Shown here: piece by piece, positions 16,427 through 24,644 of the stretch
Position numbering within the stretch: the stretch's first letter is position 1
Layout of the letters: each line of letters begins with the position of its first letter
Assembly: GCA_016188705.1 (NCBI GenBank)
Contig: JACPHH010000012.1
Location: 1-58,201, forward strand
Reading direction: 5' to 3'
Length of the DNA: 58,201 nucleotides
Origin: Candidatus Peregrinibacteria bacterium
GTDB lineage: Bacteria; Patescibacteriota; Gracilibacteria; UBA1369; JACRIC01
Program-made: the position numbers and the translations under genes
Notes under the pieces: generated by a model
Databases searched by the model: none
The model's input: the letters and a program-made list of their open reading frames with translations, nothing else
Told to the model about the DNA's origin: nothing

Positions 16427-16604
16427 AAAAAATCGTTTGTGATTTAGAAATCATACATTTTTCCTTTGAAAAAAAAGCACATATCGCTGGCAGGCGGAAG
16501 CTTCCATATAATAAACTCGTTGCGCAATAATTTTTCTCCAAACTCATTCTCTTTAATATCAGGGAATCCTGTGATACACTCTTGATTGTAACTCTTTAAG
16601 GGAG

Positions 16605-16626
16605 CCTCTAAAAAACATCTTTTTAC
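16605..16626. repeat. AGGAACC-family end fragment
   Basis: agggagcctctaaaaaacat, a partial end directly before the long palindrome. Confidence 0.4.
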
Positions 16627-16629
16627 TAT

Positions 16630-16795
16630 AGGAAACCCTGATAAATATGCTTACTACTGCAAATTGCAAAATTCGGCTGCAAACGCTTCAAACCTCCTTA
16701 CCGTATCTTCTTCTGATACGGCTTCGTCGGTTGTTCAGCGTTTTCGCTCGAATTTTGCAATTTTCGTAACGAAATCATATTTATCAGGGTTTCCT
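16630..16795. repeat. Long AGGAAACC palindrome, 166 bp
   Basis: Ends aggaaaccctgataaatatg and catatttatcagggtttcct, with inner gcaaattgcaaaattcggc and gaattttgcaattttcgt arms and an inner gtatcttcttctgatac hairpin. It fills the gap between the ATP-grasp and ferredoxin genes. The rest of the 16427-16829 gap shows no gene, only a partial ctggcaggcgg motif near 16488. Confidence 0.8.
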
Positions 16796-16828
16796 ATACT
16801 TTGCAAATTTATTTATTTTCTTTATTGT

Positions 16829-17107
16829 ATGCCAACTGTAAAAATTCAAAATACCGGTCAAAGCGCGAAGTCCGATGATGGACAAATGCTTCGTACCGTA
16901 ACTCAATCAAATAATTGGGATATTCCTTATGCCTGTGAAAATGGCATTTGTGGAACGTGTATTGTAAAAGTGACTGAAGGAAAAGAAAATCTCAGCGAAA
17001 TGGAGGAAATGGAAAAACAGACGCTTCAGGCTTTAGGAGCTGATGATGGCGAGCATCGACTTGCCTGCCAGTGCACAATAAAAGGAGATGTCACAATCCG
17101 ACATTAA
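16829..17107 (+). CDS. 2Fe-2S ferredoxin
   Basis: Small electron carrier of 92 residues with a plant/adrenodoxin-type fold. The cluster ligands are C36, C41 and C44 in CENGICGTC and C80 in RLACQC; C82 is an extra Cys. I chose the ATG at 16829 because the upstream in-frame extension (from 16664) is encoded by the 166-bp palindrome and does not resemble ferredoxin. It could donate electrons to IspG, the U32 hydroxylase or ribonucleotide-reductase maturation, but no partner is adjacent. Confidence 0.85.
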   Translation: MPTVKIQNTGQSAKSDDGQMLRTVTQSNNWDIPYACENGICGTCIVKVTEGKENLSEMEEMEKQTLQALGADDGEHRLACQCTIKGDVTIRH

Positions 17108-17186
17108 AAATTTATCTGAAAACAAAATTTTTTCATGCAATGCACAATGGAAAGATTATTTGCGAATACATTTTCCTAAGGAACCT

Positions 17187-18065
17187 TTAAATATCAATGT
17201 GAAGATAGTTTCGTATAAGTAAGCCTATAACAAAATTAAGTACCGCGACTCCAAGGCTTATGCTTGCCATTTCAAGAAACTTTTTTTTAAATGGTAAGTT
17301 TTTTGCGACCGAAATATAATAATTGAATATGAAAATAATAAAAAGCGCCGATGCCAAAGATATTCCGAGACTTATAAAAATTTTTTCGACCAAAAAATAA
17401 GGAAAAATTAAAATAATAACCACAATTATATACGCGATTCCGGTATAAAAACTCGCTTTTATGGGGCTTTTATCTTTCAAATTTTCTTCCTTCGTCGAAA
17501 GGTATTCAGAACCAGCCATGGAAAGAGAAGCGGCAATTCCCGTAATAAAGCCAGCAATGGCAACTATTTTTCCTTGTTGCAAAGCAAAAGTCAATCCCGC
17601 CAAAACCCCTGTAAGCTCCACCAACGCGTCGTTTAAACCGAGAATGACCGAGCCCGTATATTTCAGCTCTTCCTGCGACATAAGCGCGAGCAGTTGTTCC
17701 TCGTGTTCCACTTCCTGCTGAATAATTTTTTCAACTTCCGGATCAAGAGTTTTGAGCACATCAAAATCCTCCTGCGCTCCGGCTTCTTCTTTTTCCATGA
17801 GCCTAAGACCAAAATTTAACCCAAAAATACGACTCATCCATGTATAAAAAAACACTTTTAAACGATACGGCGATACTTCTTCGCCGCTTTTCCCAGCCCA
17901 AAAAAGGAAGTGCTGATATTCCTCGTCAGCGATTTTTTTAAGAACTTTACGATCGTCTTCGCGCTTCACAACGTCAATGAGATTTTTATAAATAAGGTGT
18001 TCCGTAAGCTCAAGCCTCTGAGCCTCAAGGATTTGTGATTCGATTTTTCTTTTATCGTTTTTCAT
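17187..18065 (-). CDS. Ferritin-like/VIT1 family transporter (MbfA-like)
   Basis: 292 residues. The N-terminal 130 residues are a rubrerythrin-like four-helix ferritin domain with ExxH pairs (DEEYQHF and EVEHEEQ) that can hold a di-iron centre. The C-terminal half has about five TM helices of the CCC1/VIT1 family, beginning with SVILGLNDALVELTGVLAGL. The same architecture in MbfA exports iron or manganese and protects from peroxide. An iron/manganese efflux role is therefore inferred. It is followed on the same strand, upstream, by the cupredoxin lipoprotein gene, about 175 bp away with a repeat between. Confidence 0.85.
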   Translation of the reverse strand: MKNDKRKIESQILEAQRLELTEHLIYKNLIDVVKREDDRKVLKKIADEEYQHFLFWAGKSGEEVSPYRLKVFFYTWMSRIFGLNFGLRLMEKEEAGAQEDFDVLKTLDPEVEKIIQQEVEHEEQLLALMSQEELKYTGSVILGLNDALVELTGVLAGLTFALQQGKIVAIAGFITGIAASLSMAGSEYLSTKEENLKDKSPIKASFYTGIAYIIVVIILIFPYFLVEKIFISLGISLASALFIIFIFNYYISVAKNLPFKKKFLEMASISLGVAVLNFVIGLLIRNYLHIDI

Positions 18066-18151
18066 ATATTTTCCACATCAGATGCTATTAAAGTCTCTGT
18101 CATTAACTTCATGAATGTACCGCGAATGTGCTTAATAGTGTGAATTTCTAA

Positions 18152-18225
18152 TGGAACTTAGGCAAAACTCGCTTTCGTAACGATATTTTAAATCGCAGTA
18201 GATGGTACGTTTTTCAGAGGTTCCC
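18152..18225. repeat. AGGAACC-family palindrome between the VIT and cupredoxin genes
   Basis: tggaacttaggcaaaactcg ... gtacgtttttcagaggttccc with an atcgcagtagatgg core; about 74 bp. Confidence 0.6.
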
Positions 18226-18240
18226 TAATATACTTTTCGA

Positions 18241-18945
18241 CTACTTCACCTCAAGTATTCCCTCCATTTCTTTATGTCCTTCTCCGCAAAAAACGGAACA
18301 ACGGAAATCAAACGTTCCTTGTTTATCCGCTACAAATTCAACAGTCACAGGTTTTCCTGGTTCAACGGTCTCATCAATATTGTAATCAGGGAGCGCGAAT
18401 CCATGGGTCACATCAATACTTGTAATGGTGATTTTTACGGTATCGCCTTTGTTTACGGTCATGCTCGATGGCGTAAATGACCAACTCGTTGCCGTAATAT
18501 TAAAAGTTCTTACTTGAGGAGTTGTCGAAACTGGTTCTGACACAGTATTTTTCGTTTCGCCATTCTTTGCGCCATTACTATCCGTGGTCGTGTTACCGTC
18601 TGTTGTTTTATTATCGTCTATGGTGTTGTCACTGCCTGTTGTTTTATCATTGTCGGTTATTTTGCCACCGTCGGTTGTTTTGTTATCATCTGTTGTTTTA
18701 TCACTGTCTATTGTCTTATTATCATCTGCCGTAGCAGTCGTGGTTCCGTTTTCAAGCGCGTTCTCGGCAACTTCGTCCGCAGGAATGTTTATATCTTTGA
18801 TATTTTCGGAATTCGTCGTCTCATTATTTGAAGGGGTATCGATACCTGGTATAATCGTATCTGCTTGCTTCCCTTGGCAGCCGGTAAATACTATAAGTCC
18901 TGTTATTAAAAAAACGCCGAAAAGAAGTTTTCCTGAGTGCTTCAT
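18241..18945 (-). CDS. Lipoprotein with CuA-type cupredoxin domain
   Basis: 234 residues. The signal peptide ends in a lipobox (LIVFTGC), so the protein is lipid-anchored outside the membrane. Residues about 30-130 are a low-complexity Asp/Asn/Lys/Thr linker built of imperfect DDNKTTDG/DSDKTT repeats. The C-terminal 95 residues are a cupredoxin with an upstream ligand His in DVTHGFAL and CSVFCGEGHKEM, the full CX3CX3HX2M binuclear CuA signature of cytochrome oxidase subunit II and N2O reductase. No oxidase subunit I is in the window. It may accept or pass electrons, or be a copper chaperone-like protein. Confidence 0.8.
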   Translation of the reverse strand: MKHSGKLLFGVFLITGLIVFTGCQGKQADTIIPGIDTPSNNETTNSENIKDINIPADEVAENALENGTTTATADDNKTIDSDKTTDDNKTTDGGKITDNDKTTGSDNTIDDNKTTDGNTTTDSNGAKNGETKNTVSEPVSTTPQVRTFNITATSWSFTPSSMTVNKGDTVKITITSIDVTHGFALPDYNIDETVEPGKPVTVEFVADKQGTFDFRCSVFCGEGHKEMEGILEVK

Positions 18946-19022
18946 ATTGTATTTTTAATGAATAAAATTTTATGCGAACCTAGTGTAGCAAAAGTTCAAA
19001 TTTTATTCCATTTTTTTAAAAT

Positions 19023-20657
19023 ATGGCTTCTAAATCATTTTTATCGAAATCAAATTCTCGTCGGTCGGAGCTTCTCATGCCTGCAGGATCTCTCATGAAA
19101 TTTAAAACCGCTATTCTTTATGGAGCCGACGCGGTTTATGCCGGCACGCCGGAAATGTCTCTGCGCACAAAATCCGAATTTTCTCTTGAAGATTTGGCGG
19201 AAGGAATACGATTCGCTCACGATCGAGGAAAGCGCGTTTACCTTACTCTCAACCTTTTTAGTCACAATAGCGACGTAGAAAAACTGCCTCATTTTCTTGC
19301 GACGATTCGTGAAATAAAGCCGGACGGACTTATTATTTCCGATCCGGGTATTTTTCAATATGTAAAAGAAAAAGCTCCTGAATTGGAACTCCACGTTTCC
19401 ACTCAGGCCAGTGTTTGCAGTTGGCTCACGGTCGATTATTGGAAACAACAAGGCGCTTCACTCTGCGTTATGGCTCGTGAACTCAGTTTTGAAGAATTAA
19501 AGGAAATACGTAAAAAATGCCCTGACATGCGACTCGAAACCTTCGCGCATGGTTCGATGTGCATGACATATTCCGGGCGTTGTCTTCTTTCAAATTATAT
19601 GGCTGAACGAAGGTCGAATTCCGGTAATTGCGCTCACAGCTGTCGTTGGAATTACAAACTTCGTGTTCGAATCAAGGATGGAACTCTTCACGAAATTGAA
19701 CTGAATGACAGCAATAAAAATCTTTTTGAATTTTTGCTTGAGGAAGAATTTCGTCCCGGCCAGATTTTTCCCATTGAAGAAGATGAGCATGGCTCCTATA
19801 TTCTCAATTCGAAAGATCTTTGCCTCATGCCAAAGCTGAATCAATATCTGGAACTTGGCATCGATTCTTTGAAAGTCGAAGGTCGTCATAAAACAAACTA
19901 CTATGTAGCGACTGTGGCGAAAGCCTATCGACAAGCAATTGATGATTGGTACCGCAATCCCGATTCGTGGAAACCCGAACCGTACATGCGAGAACTTCAG
20001 GCGGTGCAAAATCGTGGCTATACTCTGGCCTTTCATCATGGCCGCCTCACAAATTTAGCTCATAATTTCGAAAGTTCAAAATCGGTTTCTCCGCATGAAT
20101 TCGCCGGATATATTCGTGAATGGCAGGGCGAAGACATGATTTTTGAAATAAAAAACGAGATACTGCCGGGCGATCTTATTGAATTTATTTCTCCTGTAAA
20201 TCCGACGCCGATACGCATGAGGTTGCAACATTTTACCGATGCTTTGACCGGTGAAATAACGGAAAAAGTTTCCGCGGGCCAATCAAAAGCCATTCGCATA
20301 CATCACAGCCTTTTCACCTCTATTAAAAATCTCAAAAAAACCACTTCATCATTAACCTCGGTTCAAAAAATTCTTCCACCCCTTACCGTCGCGCGAAAAT
20401 CGAAGTATATCACTCCTTCCGAACAGAGCAGGCTTCTTCTGGATATTGAAACCCAGGCAGCGGAAATTCAATCTCTTTATGTTCCAGAAGCTCGCAAACA
20501 AGCCCTTTTGGAAGATATTCGTTTTTCCCGCGAACATGCTCTTTCTTTAAAAGTACGAAAAGGACCGAAAATGGGCAGTGAAGGATGTTGCGGAAAAGGC
20601 TGCAACGGCTGTCTTATTTTTTGGCATTCTGATAATAAAAAATCTATTCCAAGGTAG
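19023..20657 (+). CDS. Peptidase U32 family protein (TrhP/YegQ-like)
   Basis: 544 residues. The U32 signature ETFAHGSMCMTYSGRCLLS is perfect, and ELLMPAGSLMKFKTAILYGADAVYAG is the typical N-terminus of the TIM-barrel. Characterised relatives (TrhP/YegQ, RlhA, UbiU/V) are iron-sulfur hydroxylation factors acting on tRNA U34, rRNA or ubiquinone rather than peptidases. The tRNA branch is the likeliest by length and domain order. The C-terminus has an unusual CCGKGCNGC cluster. Family membership is certain; the substrate is inferred. Confidence 0.85.
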   Translation: MASKSFLSKSNSRRSELLMPAGSLMKFKTAILYGADAVYAGTPEMSLRTKSEFSLEDLAEGIRFAHDRGKRVYLTLNLFSHNSDVEKLPHFLATIREIKPDGLIISDPGIFQYVKEKAPELELHVSTQASVCSWLTVDYWKQQGASLCVMARELSFEELKEIRKKCPDMRLETFAHGSMCMTYSGRCLLSNYMAERRSNSGNCAHSCRWNYKLRVRIKDGTLHEIELNDSNKNLFEFLLEEEFRPGQIFPIEEDEHGSYILNSKDLCLMPKLNQYLELGIDSLKVEGRHKTNYYVATVAKAYRQAIDDWYRNPDSWKPEPYMRELQAVQNRGYTLAFHHGRLTNLAHNFESSKSVSPHEFAGYIREWQGEDMIFEIKNEILPGDLIEFISPVNPTPIRMRLQHFTDALTGEITEKVSAGQSKAIRIHHSLFTSIKNLKKTTSSLTSVQKILPPLTVARKSKYITPSEQSRLLLDIETQAAEIQSLYVPEARKQALLEDIRFSREHALSLKVRKGPKMGSEGCCGKGCNGCLIFWHSDNKKSIPR

Positions 20658-20698
20658 TGTATATATTAAGAACTTATCCATAAATATGTATTCTACTT

Positions 20699-20738
20699 CC
20701 CACCGCTTTTTTTTAAAAGCAAGCCAGTGGGCAAATAC
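20699..20738. repeat. Short hairpin of repeat family C (CCCACCGCT/AGCCAGTGGGC)
   Basis: cccaccgct ... agccagtgggcaaata, like the outer ends of the larger hairpin at 49412-49540. Confidence 0.4.
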
Positions 20739-20772
20739 ATTTCATTTTCTTTCCGTCCTCAAAATAATTCTT

Positions 20773-20778
20773 TATAAT
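20773..20778 (+). promoter_or_regulatory. -10 box for the endonuclease Q gene
   Basis: A perfect TATAAT lies 22 bp upstream of ATG 20801. It predicts a leader of only about 16 nt, with AGGG just before the start as a weak ribosome-binding site. Confidence 0.45.
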
Positions 20779-20800
20779 AAAATCGATTTAAATAGGGCGT

Positions 20801-22090
20801 ATGATTTTTACTGCGGATTTTCATATTCACTCGCATTATTCGCGCGCCACAAGCAAATTCATGGACGCGAATAATCTCTATAAATGGGGCCAACTCAAGG
20901 GAATTCGTATTATTGGAACCGGCGATTTTACGCATCCGAAGTGGTTTTCGGAATTGCGTGAAAAATTGGAACCAGCGGAATCGGGTCTATTTCGTCTAAA
21001 AAAGGCTTACGCGAAAGAAATTGAGCATGAAATTCCTGAGTCGTGTCGATCCGATTTTCGTTTTATGCTTACGGTTGAAATCAGCAATATTTATTCGAAA
21101 AATGGCCGCGTGAGGAAAGTCCATAACGTCATTTGCGCGCCAAGTTTTGAAATTGCCTCGAAAATCAATAGCGAACTCAGTAAAATCGGGAATCTTCAAG
21201 CGGATGGACGACCGATACTTGGGCTCGACAGCAAGCGGCTTTTTCAAATCACACTTGATGCTTCCACGGACTGCATGTTTATTCCCGCTCATATCTGGAC
21301 ACCTTATTTCGCTGTATTTGGCTCAAAATCGGGCTTTGATTCATTGGAAGAATGTTTTGAAGACTTGACCCCTTTCATTACCGCATTGGAAACAGGGCTT
21401 TCTTCCGACCCGCCCATGAACCGGACATTGTCGGCGCTCGATGATTTTACGCTTGTTTCCAATTCCGACGCGCATTCTCCTCAAAAACTCGGACGCGAAG
21501 TGAATCGGTTTGACACGGAACTTTCCTATTTTTCGATTCGCGATGCCGTAAAAAATGGCGATCCGAAGCATTTTTTAGAAACCGTGGAATTTTTTCCCGA
21601 GGAAGGAAAATACCACTATGACGGTCATAGTACTTGCGAAGTGCGTTTTTCTCCTGAGGAAACAAAAAAGCATAATGGTCTTTGTCCAAAATGCGGTCAT
21701 CCGCTCACTATTGGCGTTTTGAACCGCGTGGCGAGCTTAGCGGATCGAAGTGAACCTGGTAAAAAAAGCATTCCTTACCGTTATTTAATTCCTCTTCCTG
21801 AAATTCTTTCGGATATTTATTCAAAAGGTGTTTCGTCAAAATACGTGAATGGTCTCTATTTTTCCATGCTCGAAAAACTCGGAAATGAATTTTCCATTTT
21901 GCTGGATATCCCTTTAGAAACTATTGAAAAAGCGAGTTCGTCCTATGTGGCTCGGGCAATTCAAAAAGTTCGTGAAGGAAAAGTGCGCATCGCGCCAGGC
22001 TACGACGGCGAATTTGGGACGATTGAAGTTTTTACTGAAAAAGAAAAATCTGATTTGCAGACTCAAAAAACTTTATTTTCATTTTTTTGA
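20801..22090 (+). CDS. Endonuclease Q (PHP-domain DNA repair nuclease)
   Basis: 429 residues matching the EndoQ family of Thermococcales, some Bacilli and CPR bacteria. These enzymes cut DNA 5' of uracil, hypoxanthine, xanthine and AP sites. The PHP metal site begins with DFHIHSHYS (D6, H8, H10) and continues with IIGTGDFTHP and SNSDAHSP. A zinc-finger with CPKCGHPLTIGV follows (about residue 300), then the C-terminal helical domain. Full length. pcrA starts 13 bp later on the same strand, so nuclease and helicase are probably made and may act together. Confidence 0.85.
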   Translation: MIFTADFHIHSHYSRATSKFMDANNLYKWGQLKGIRIIGTGDFTHPKWFSELREKLEPAESGLFRLKKAYAKEIEHEIPESCRSDFRFMLTVEISNIYSKNGRVRKVHNVICAPSFEIASKINSELSKIGNLQADGRPILGLDSKRLFQITLDASTDCMFIPAHIWTPYFAVFGSKSGFDSLEECFEDLTPFITALETGLSSDPPMNRTLSALDDFTLVSNSDAHSPQKLGREVNRFDTELSYFSIRDAVKNGDPKHFLETVEFFPEEGKYHYDGHSTCEVRFSPEETKKHNGLCPKCGHPLTIGVLNRVASLADRSEPGKKSIPYRYLIPLPEILSDIYSKGVSSKYVNGLYFSMLEKLGNEFSILLDIPLETIEKASSSYVARAIQKVREGKVRIAPGYDGEFGTIEVFTEKEKSDLQTQKTLFSFF

Positions 22091-22103
22091 AAAATTCTCA
22101 GCC

Positions 22104-24521
22104 ATGTATAAAGATTTAAATGAAGCGCAAAAAATGGCTGTAGAACACCGAGGCAATCTTCTTATTATCGCAGGACCAGGGACAGGAAAAACTCATACCC
22201 TTACTCATAAAATTGCCCATACGCTTCTTCGTAATAAAAATTTTCATTGTAGCGATTCTGATTCCAATATCCTTCGGCCGAGTTCTGGAACCTCTGAAAA
22301 ATACCATTTCGAAAATGAAACGCAGTCGAAAAGTGTTTTTCTTAAGATTCCTTCTGCTATCTCTCATTCTGATATCTCAAACACTCGAATATTTGAGCCT
22401 TCCATCCTGGCTCTGACATTTACGAAAAAAGCTTCGGATGAGATGAAACAGCGGCTTATTTCTCTGCTCGCTGATTGTCAGCATACTAATAAACGCTATT
22501 CTGATTGTCGAAATACTGATGAACGCTATGCTCATGCTCAGCACGCTGATGTTCAAATCATTGATGTTCAAAACACTGATGTTCAGCACGCTTATGATCG
22601 TCATACCGATGTTTACAATCTTTCCATTGACCATCAAATTTTTATTGGGACGTTTCATTCCTGGTGTCTCGAAATGTTAAAAAAATTTTCTCGTGATTTT
22701 GTTCTTTACGGCGAAAAGGAAAAAATGATTGTACTTCAAAAAATTGCTTCATCGACATTTCCCAATTGGACCAAAACGCATATAAACGATGTTGCTCGGC
22801 TCATTTCATTACACAAAAATCAACTGCTTCCAATTGAAAAAATAGCAGAAAAAATACCGTTGCCTGATTTTCTTAAAACCACTGAATATATTACCATCGC
22901 TCATCTCTATGAAAAAAAAATGTCTGCTTTTCGCGCGCTTGATTTTGACGATCTCCTTGTAAAAACCCTCGAACTTTTTACTCATCCTTCGCCTGAAATC
23001 GATGCCTATCGAAAAAACATGCGATATGTTTTTATTGATGAATACCAAGATGTTAATACGGTTCAATATGAGCTTATTCGACTTCTTATGCATTCAAATG
23101 TCGCTAAAACAACCGTGACTGATGAAGTGGCAATTTCGAATAAGTCTTTTAGCACGGACACTTTTCAAAGCACATCGAAAACCATCTGCGCCATCGGCGA
23201 TCCCGATCAGTCCATCTATGCCTTTCGCGGCTCCAATATTGATTATTTTTTTCGTTTTTCTGAAGATTTTCCTCATGCTACTACCTTGCGTCTTGAGGAA
23301 AATTATCGTTCGTCATCGTTTATTATCAAAGCCTCGGAAAGCCTTATTGCCTACAATTCCAAACGCATTCATCGTTCCCTTCGTCCTCAATTTGAAGATT
23401 CAACCCTTGTTTCCGTTATTTCAGCGAATGATGGGTGGAAAGAGGCCTACGGTGTCACCAAAAAAATTCAAAAACTCGTTGGCGGTCTTGATATGATTGA
23501 ATCGGGACATGCTCATTATCACGTTCCATCAGAAACTTTTCGCTTTTCCGATATCGCGGTTCTCTACCGCACAAAAGCTCAGGGTCGGCTCATTGAAGCA
23601 TCGATTAAAAAGGCAGGAATTCCATGTCAAATGGTTCCAGAATCCGCTTGGTACCTCAAAAAAGAAATTCAAACCCTGCTTCATTATCTGCGCCTACTTG
23701 TATATCCTCATGATGACTCGAGTCTTTCGAAAATTTTACAGACAGCTTCAGCTCGTCAAAAAAAGAACACTTCTCTTTTTCTTACGCAGATTCAAGCGCT
23801 TATGGATGAGATGATTCACTTTACGCCAACAGAGTGCGCTCAAAAAATTTGGAACGATTTTGGATTCGAGAGTTATTATTGCCGAAAAAAAAATGGCGGA
23901 AACGTACATGCGAAAATTCGAGCGAAAACGCTCAATAACGAAAAAATCGTATCAGATGAAAAAATCCAAAACAATTTTCTTCTTTTCCTTTCAACTTCAG
24001 CGCAATTTGACAGCATGAAAGGAAAAGAAGGACTGTTGAAACTTCTCGAACATTATACTTTTCTTCAAAATGAAGACACTTTTGATTCGAGCGTCGAGGC
24101 TGTTCATCTCATGACGCTTCATGCGTCGAAAGGACTTGAATTTCCCGTAGTTTTTATTACAGGGCTTGAGGACGGTCTGCTGCCATATAGTACAAAATCT
24201 GAAAATAGCGCTCGATTTTCTAAAAAAGATGATTTTATCAAAAATCAACTTGAAGAAGAACGTCGACTTTTCTATGTCGGCATTACTCGCGCGAAACGAA
24301 AACTCTACCTTCTTCACGCTCTCGTTCGAGATGAAAAAGAAACGACTCCATCACCTTTTTTGAAAGAAATTCGTGAAGAACTTTTAGAACGGAAAACGCT
24401 TAGGAAACCTCTGAAAAATATCGTTTCATCACAAAATTTTCACACGAGCAAATGGAACGATCACGACCAATCATGCAGTGATCAAAAAACCAAAAAAGAT
24501 CAACTTGAACTTTTTTCTTGA
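22104..24521 (+). CDS. pcrA: UvrD/PcrA/Rep superfamily 1A DNA helicase
   Basis: 805 residues from ATG 22104. The alternative start 21924 would overlap endoQ by 167 bp. SF1A motifs in order: Q-motif LNEAQKMAV, Walker A GPGTGKT (24-30), Ia ALTFTKKASDEM, DEYQDVN, GDPDQSIYAFRGS, LEENYRSS, TLHASKGLEFPVVF and the VGITRAKR motif VI. Two insertions lie in the 1A region. Residues about 61-83 come from a palindromic repeat (22286-22352). Residues about 130-173 are an array of 5-residue units (TDVQN/ADVQI type) encoded by a 15-bp minisatellite. The C-terminus (after about 765) also runs through repeat sequence. It probably works with the adjacent EndoQ in repair. Confidence 0.9.
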   Translation: MYKDLNEAQKMAVEHRGNLLIIAGPGTGKTHTLTHKIAHTLLRNKNFHCSDSDSNILRPSSGTSEKYHFENETQSKSVFLKIPSAISHSDISNTRIFEPSILALTFTKKASDEMKQRLISLLADCQHTNKRYSDCRNTDERYAHAQHADVQIIDVQNTDVQHAYDRHTDVYNLSIDHQIFIGTFHSWCLEMLKKFSRDFVLYGEKEKMIVLQKIASSTFPNWTKTHINDVARLISLHKNQLLPIEKIAEKIPLPDFLKTTEYITIAHLYEKKMSAFRALDFDDLLVKTLELFTHPSPEIDAYRKNMRYVFIDEYQDVNTVQYELIRLLMHSNVAKTTVTDEVAISNKSFSTDTFQSTSKTICAIGDPDQSIYAFRGSNIDYFFRFSEDFPHATTLRLEENYRSSSFIIKASESLIAYNSKRIHRSLRPQFEDSTLVSVISANDGWKEAYGVTKKIQKLVGGLDMIESGHAHYHVPSETFRFSDIAVLYRTKAQGRLIEASIKKAGIPCQMVPESAWYLKKEIQTLLHYLRLLVYPHDDSSLSKILQTASARQKKNTSLFLTQIQALMDEMIHFTPTECAQKIWNDFGFESYYCRKKNGGNVHAKIRAKTLNNEKIVSDEKIQNNFLLFLSTSAQFDSMKGKEGLLKLLEHYTFLQNEDTFDSSVEAVHLMTLHASKGLEFPVVFITGLEDGLLPYSTKSENSARFSKKDDFIKNQLEEERRLFYVGITRAKRKLYLLHALVRDEKETTPSPFLKEIREELLERKTLRKPLKNIVSSQNFHTSKWNDHDQSCSDQKTKKDQLELFS
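22286..22352. repeat. AGGAACC palindrome inserted in frame in pcrA
   Basis: 67 bp from tggaacctctgaaaaatacc to gtttttcttaagattcct, with inverted ends as in intergenic copies. It adds about 22 residues (SGTSEKYHFENETQSKSV) between motifs I and Ia. Confidence 0.8.
22476..22622 (+). repeat. 15-bp coding minisatellite in pcrA
   Basis: Degenerate 15-bp units (actgatgttcaaaac type) encode repeated T/A-D-V-Q-N/H/I pentapeptides in a helicase region where relatives have no such sequence. Confidence 0.65.
24402..24449. repeat. AGGAACC-family half repeat inside the 3' end of pcrA
   Basis: aggaaacctctgaaaaatat followed by cgtttcatcacaaaatttt, coding for RKPLKNIVSSQNF in a different frame from the first pcrA insertion. 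Confidence 0.6.
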
Positions 24522-24540
24522 AAGAGTATTTAATGAATTA

Positions 24541-24575
24541 TGGAACCTCTGAAAAACGTACCATCTACATATAAT
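24541..24575. repeat. AGGAACC-family half repeat after pcrA
   Basis: tggaacctctgaaaaacgta then ccatctacat; one end only. Confidence 0.5.
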
Positions 24576-24644
24576 TTTTTTTGAAATCTGATACATATTG
24601 CGCATGATGATTATTACCGTTGATGATTATTACTCTTTTTGTTT

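Noticed and set aside
16664-16828. 55-residue N-terminal extension of the ferredoxin
   Set aside because: It lies in the 166-bp palindrome; the ferredoxin domain begins at ATG 16829.
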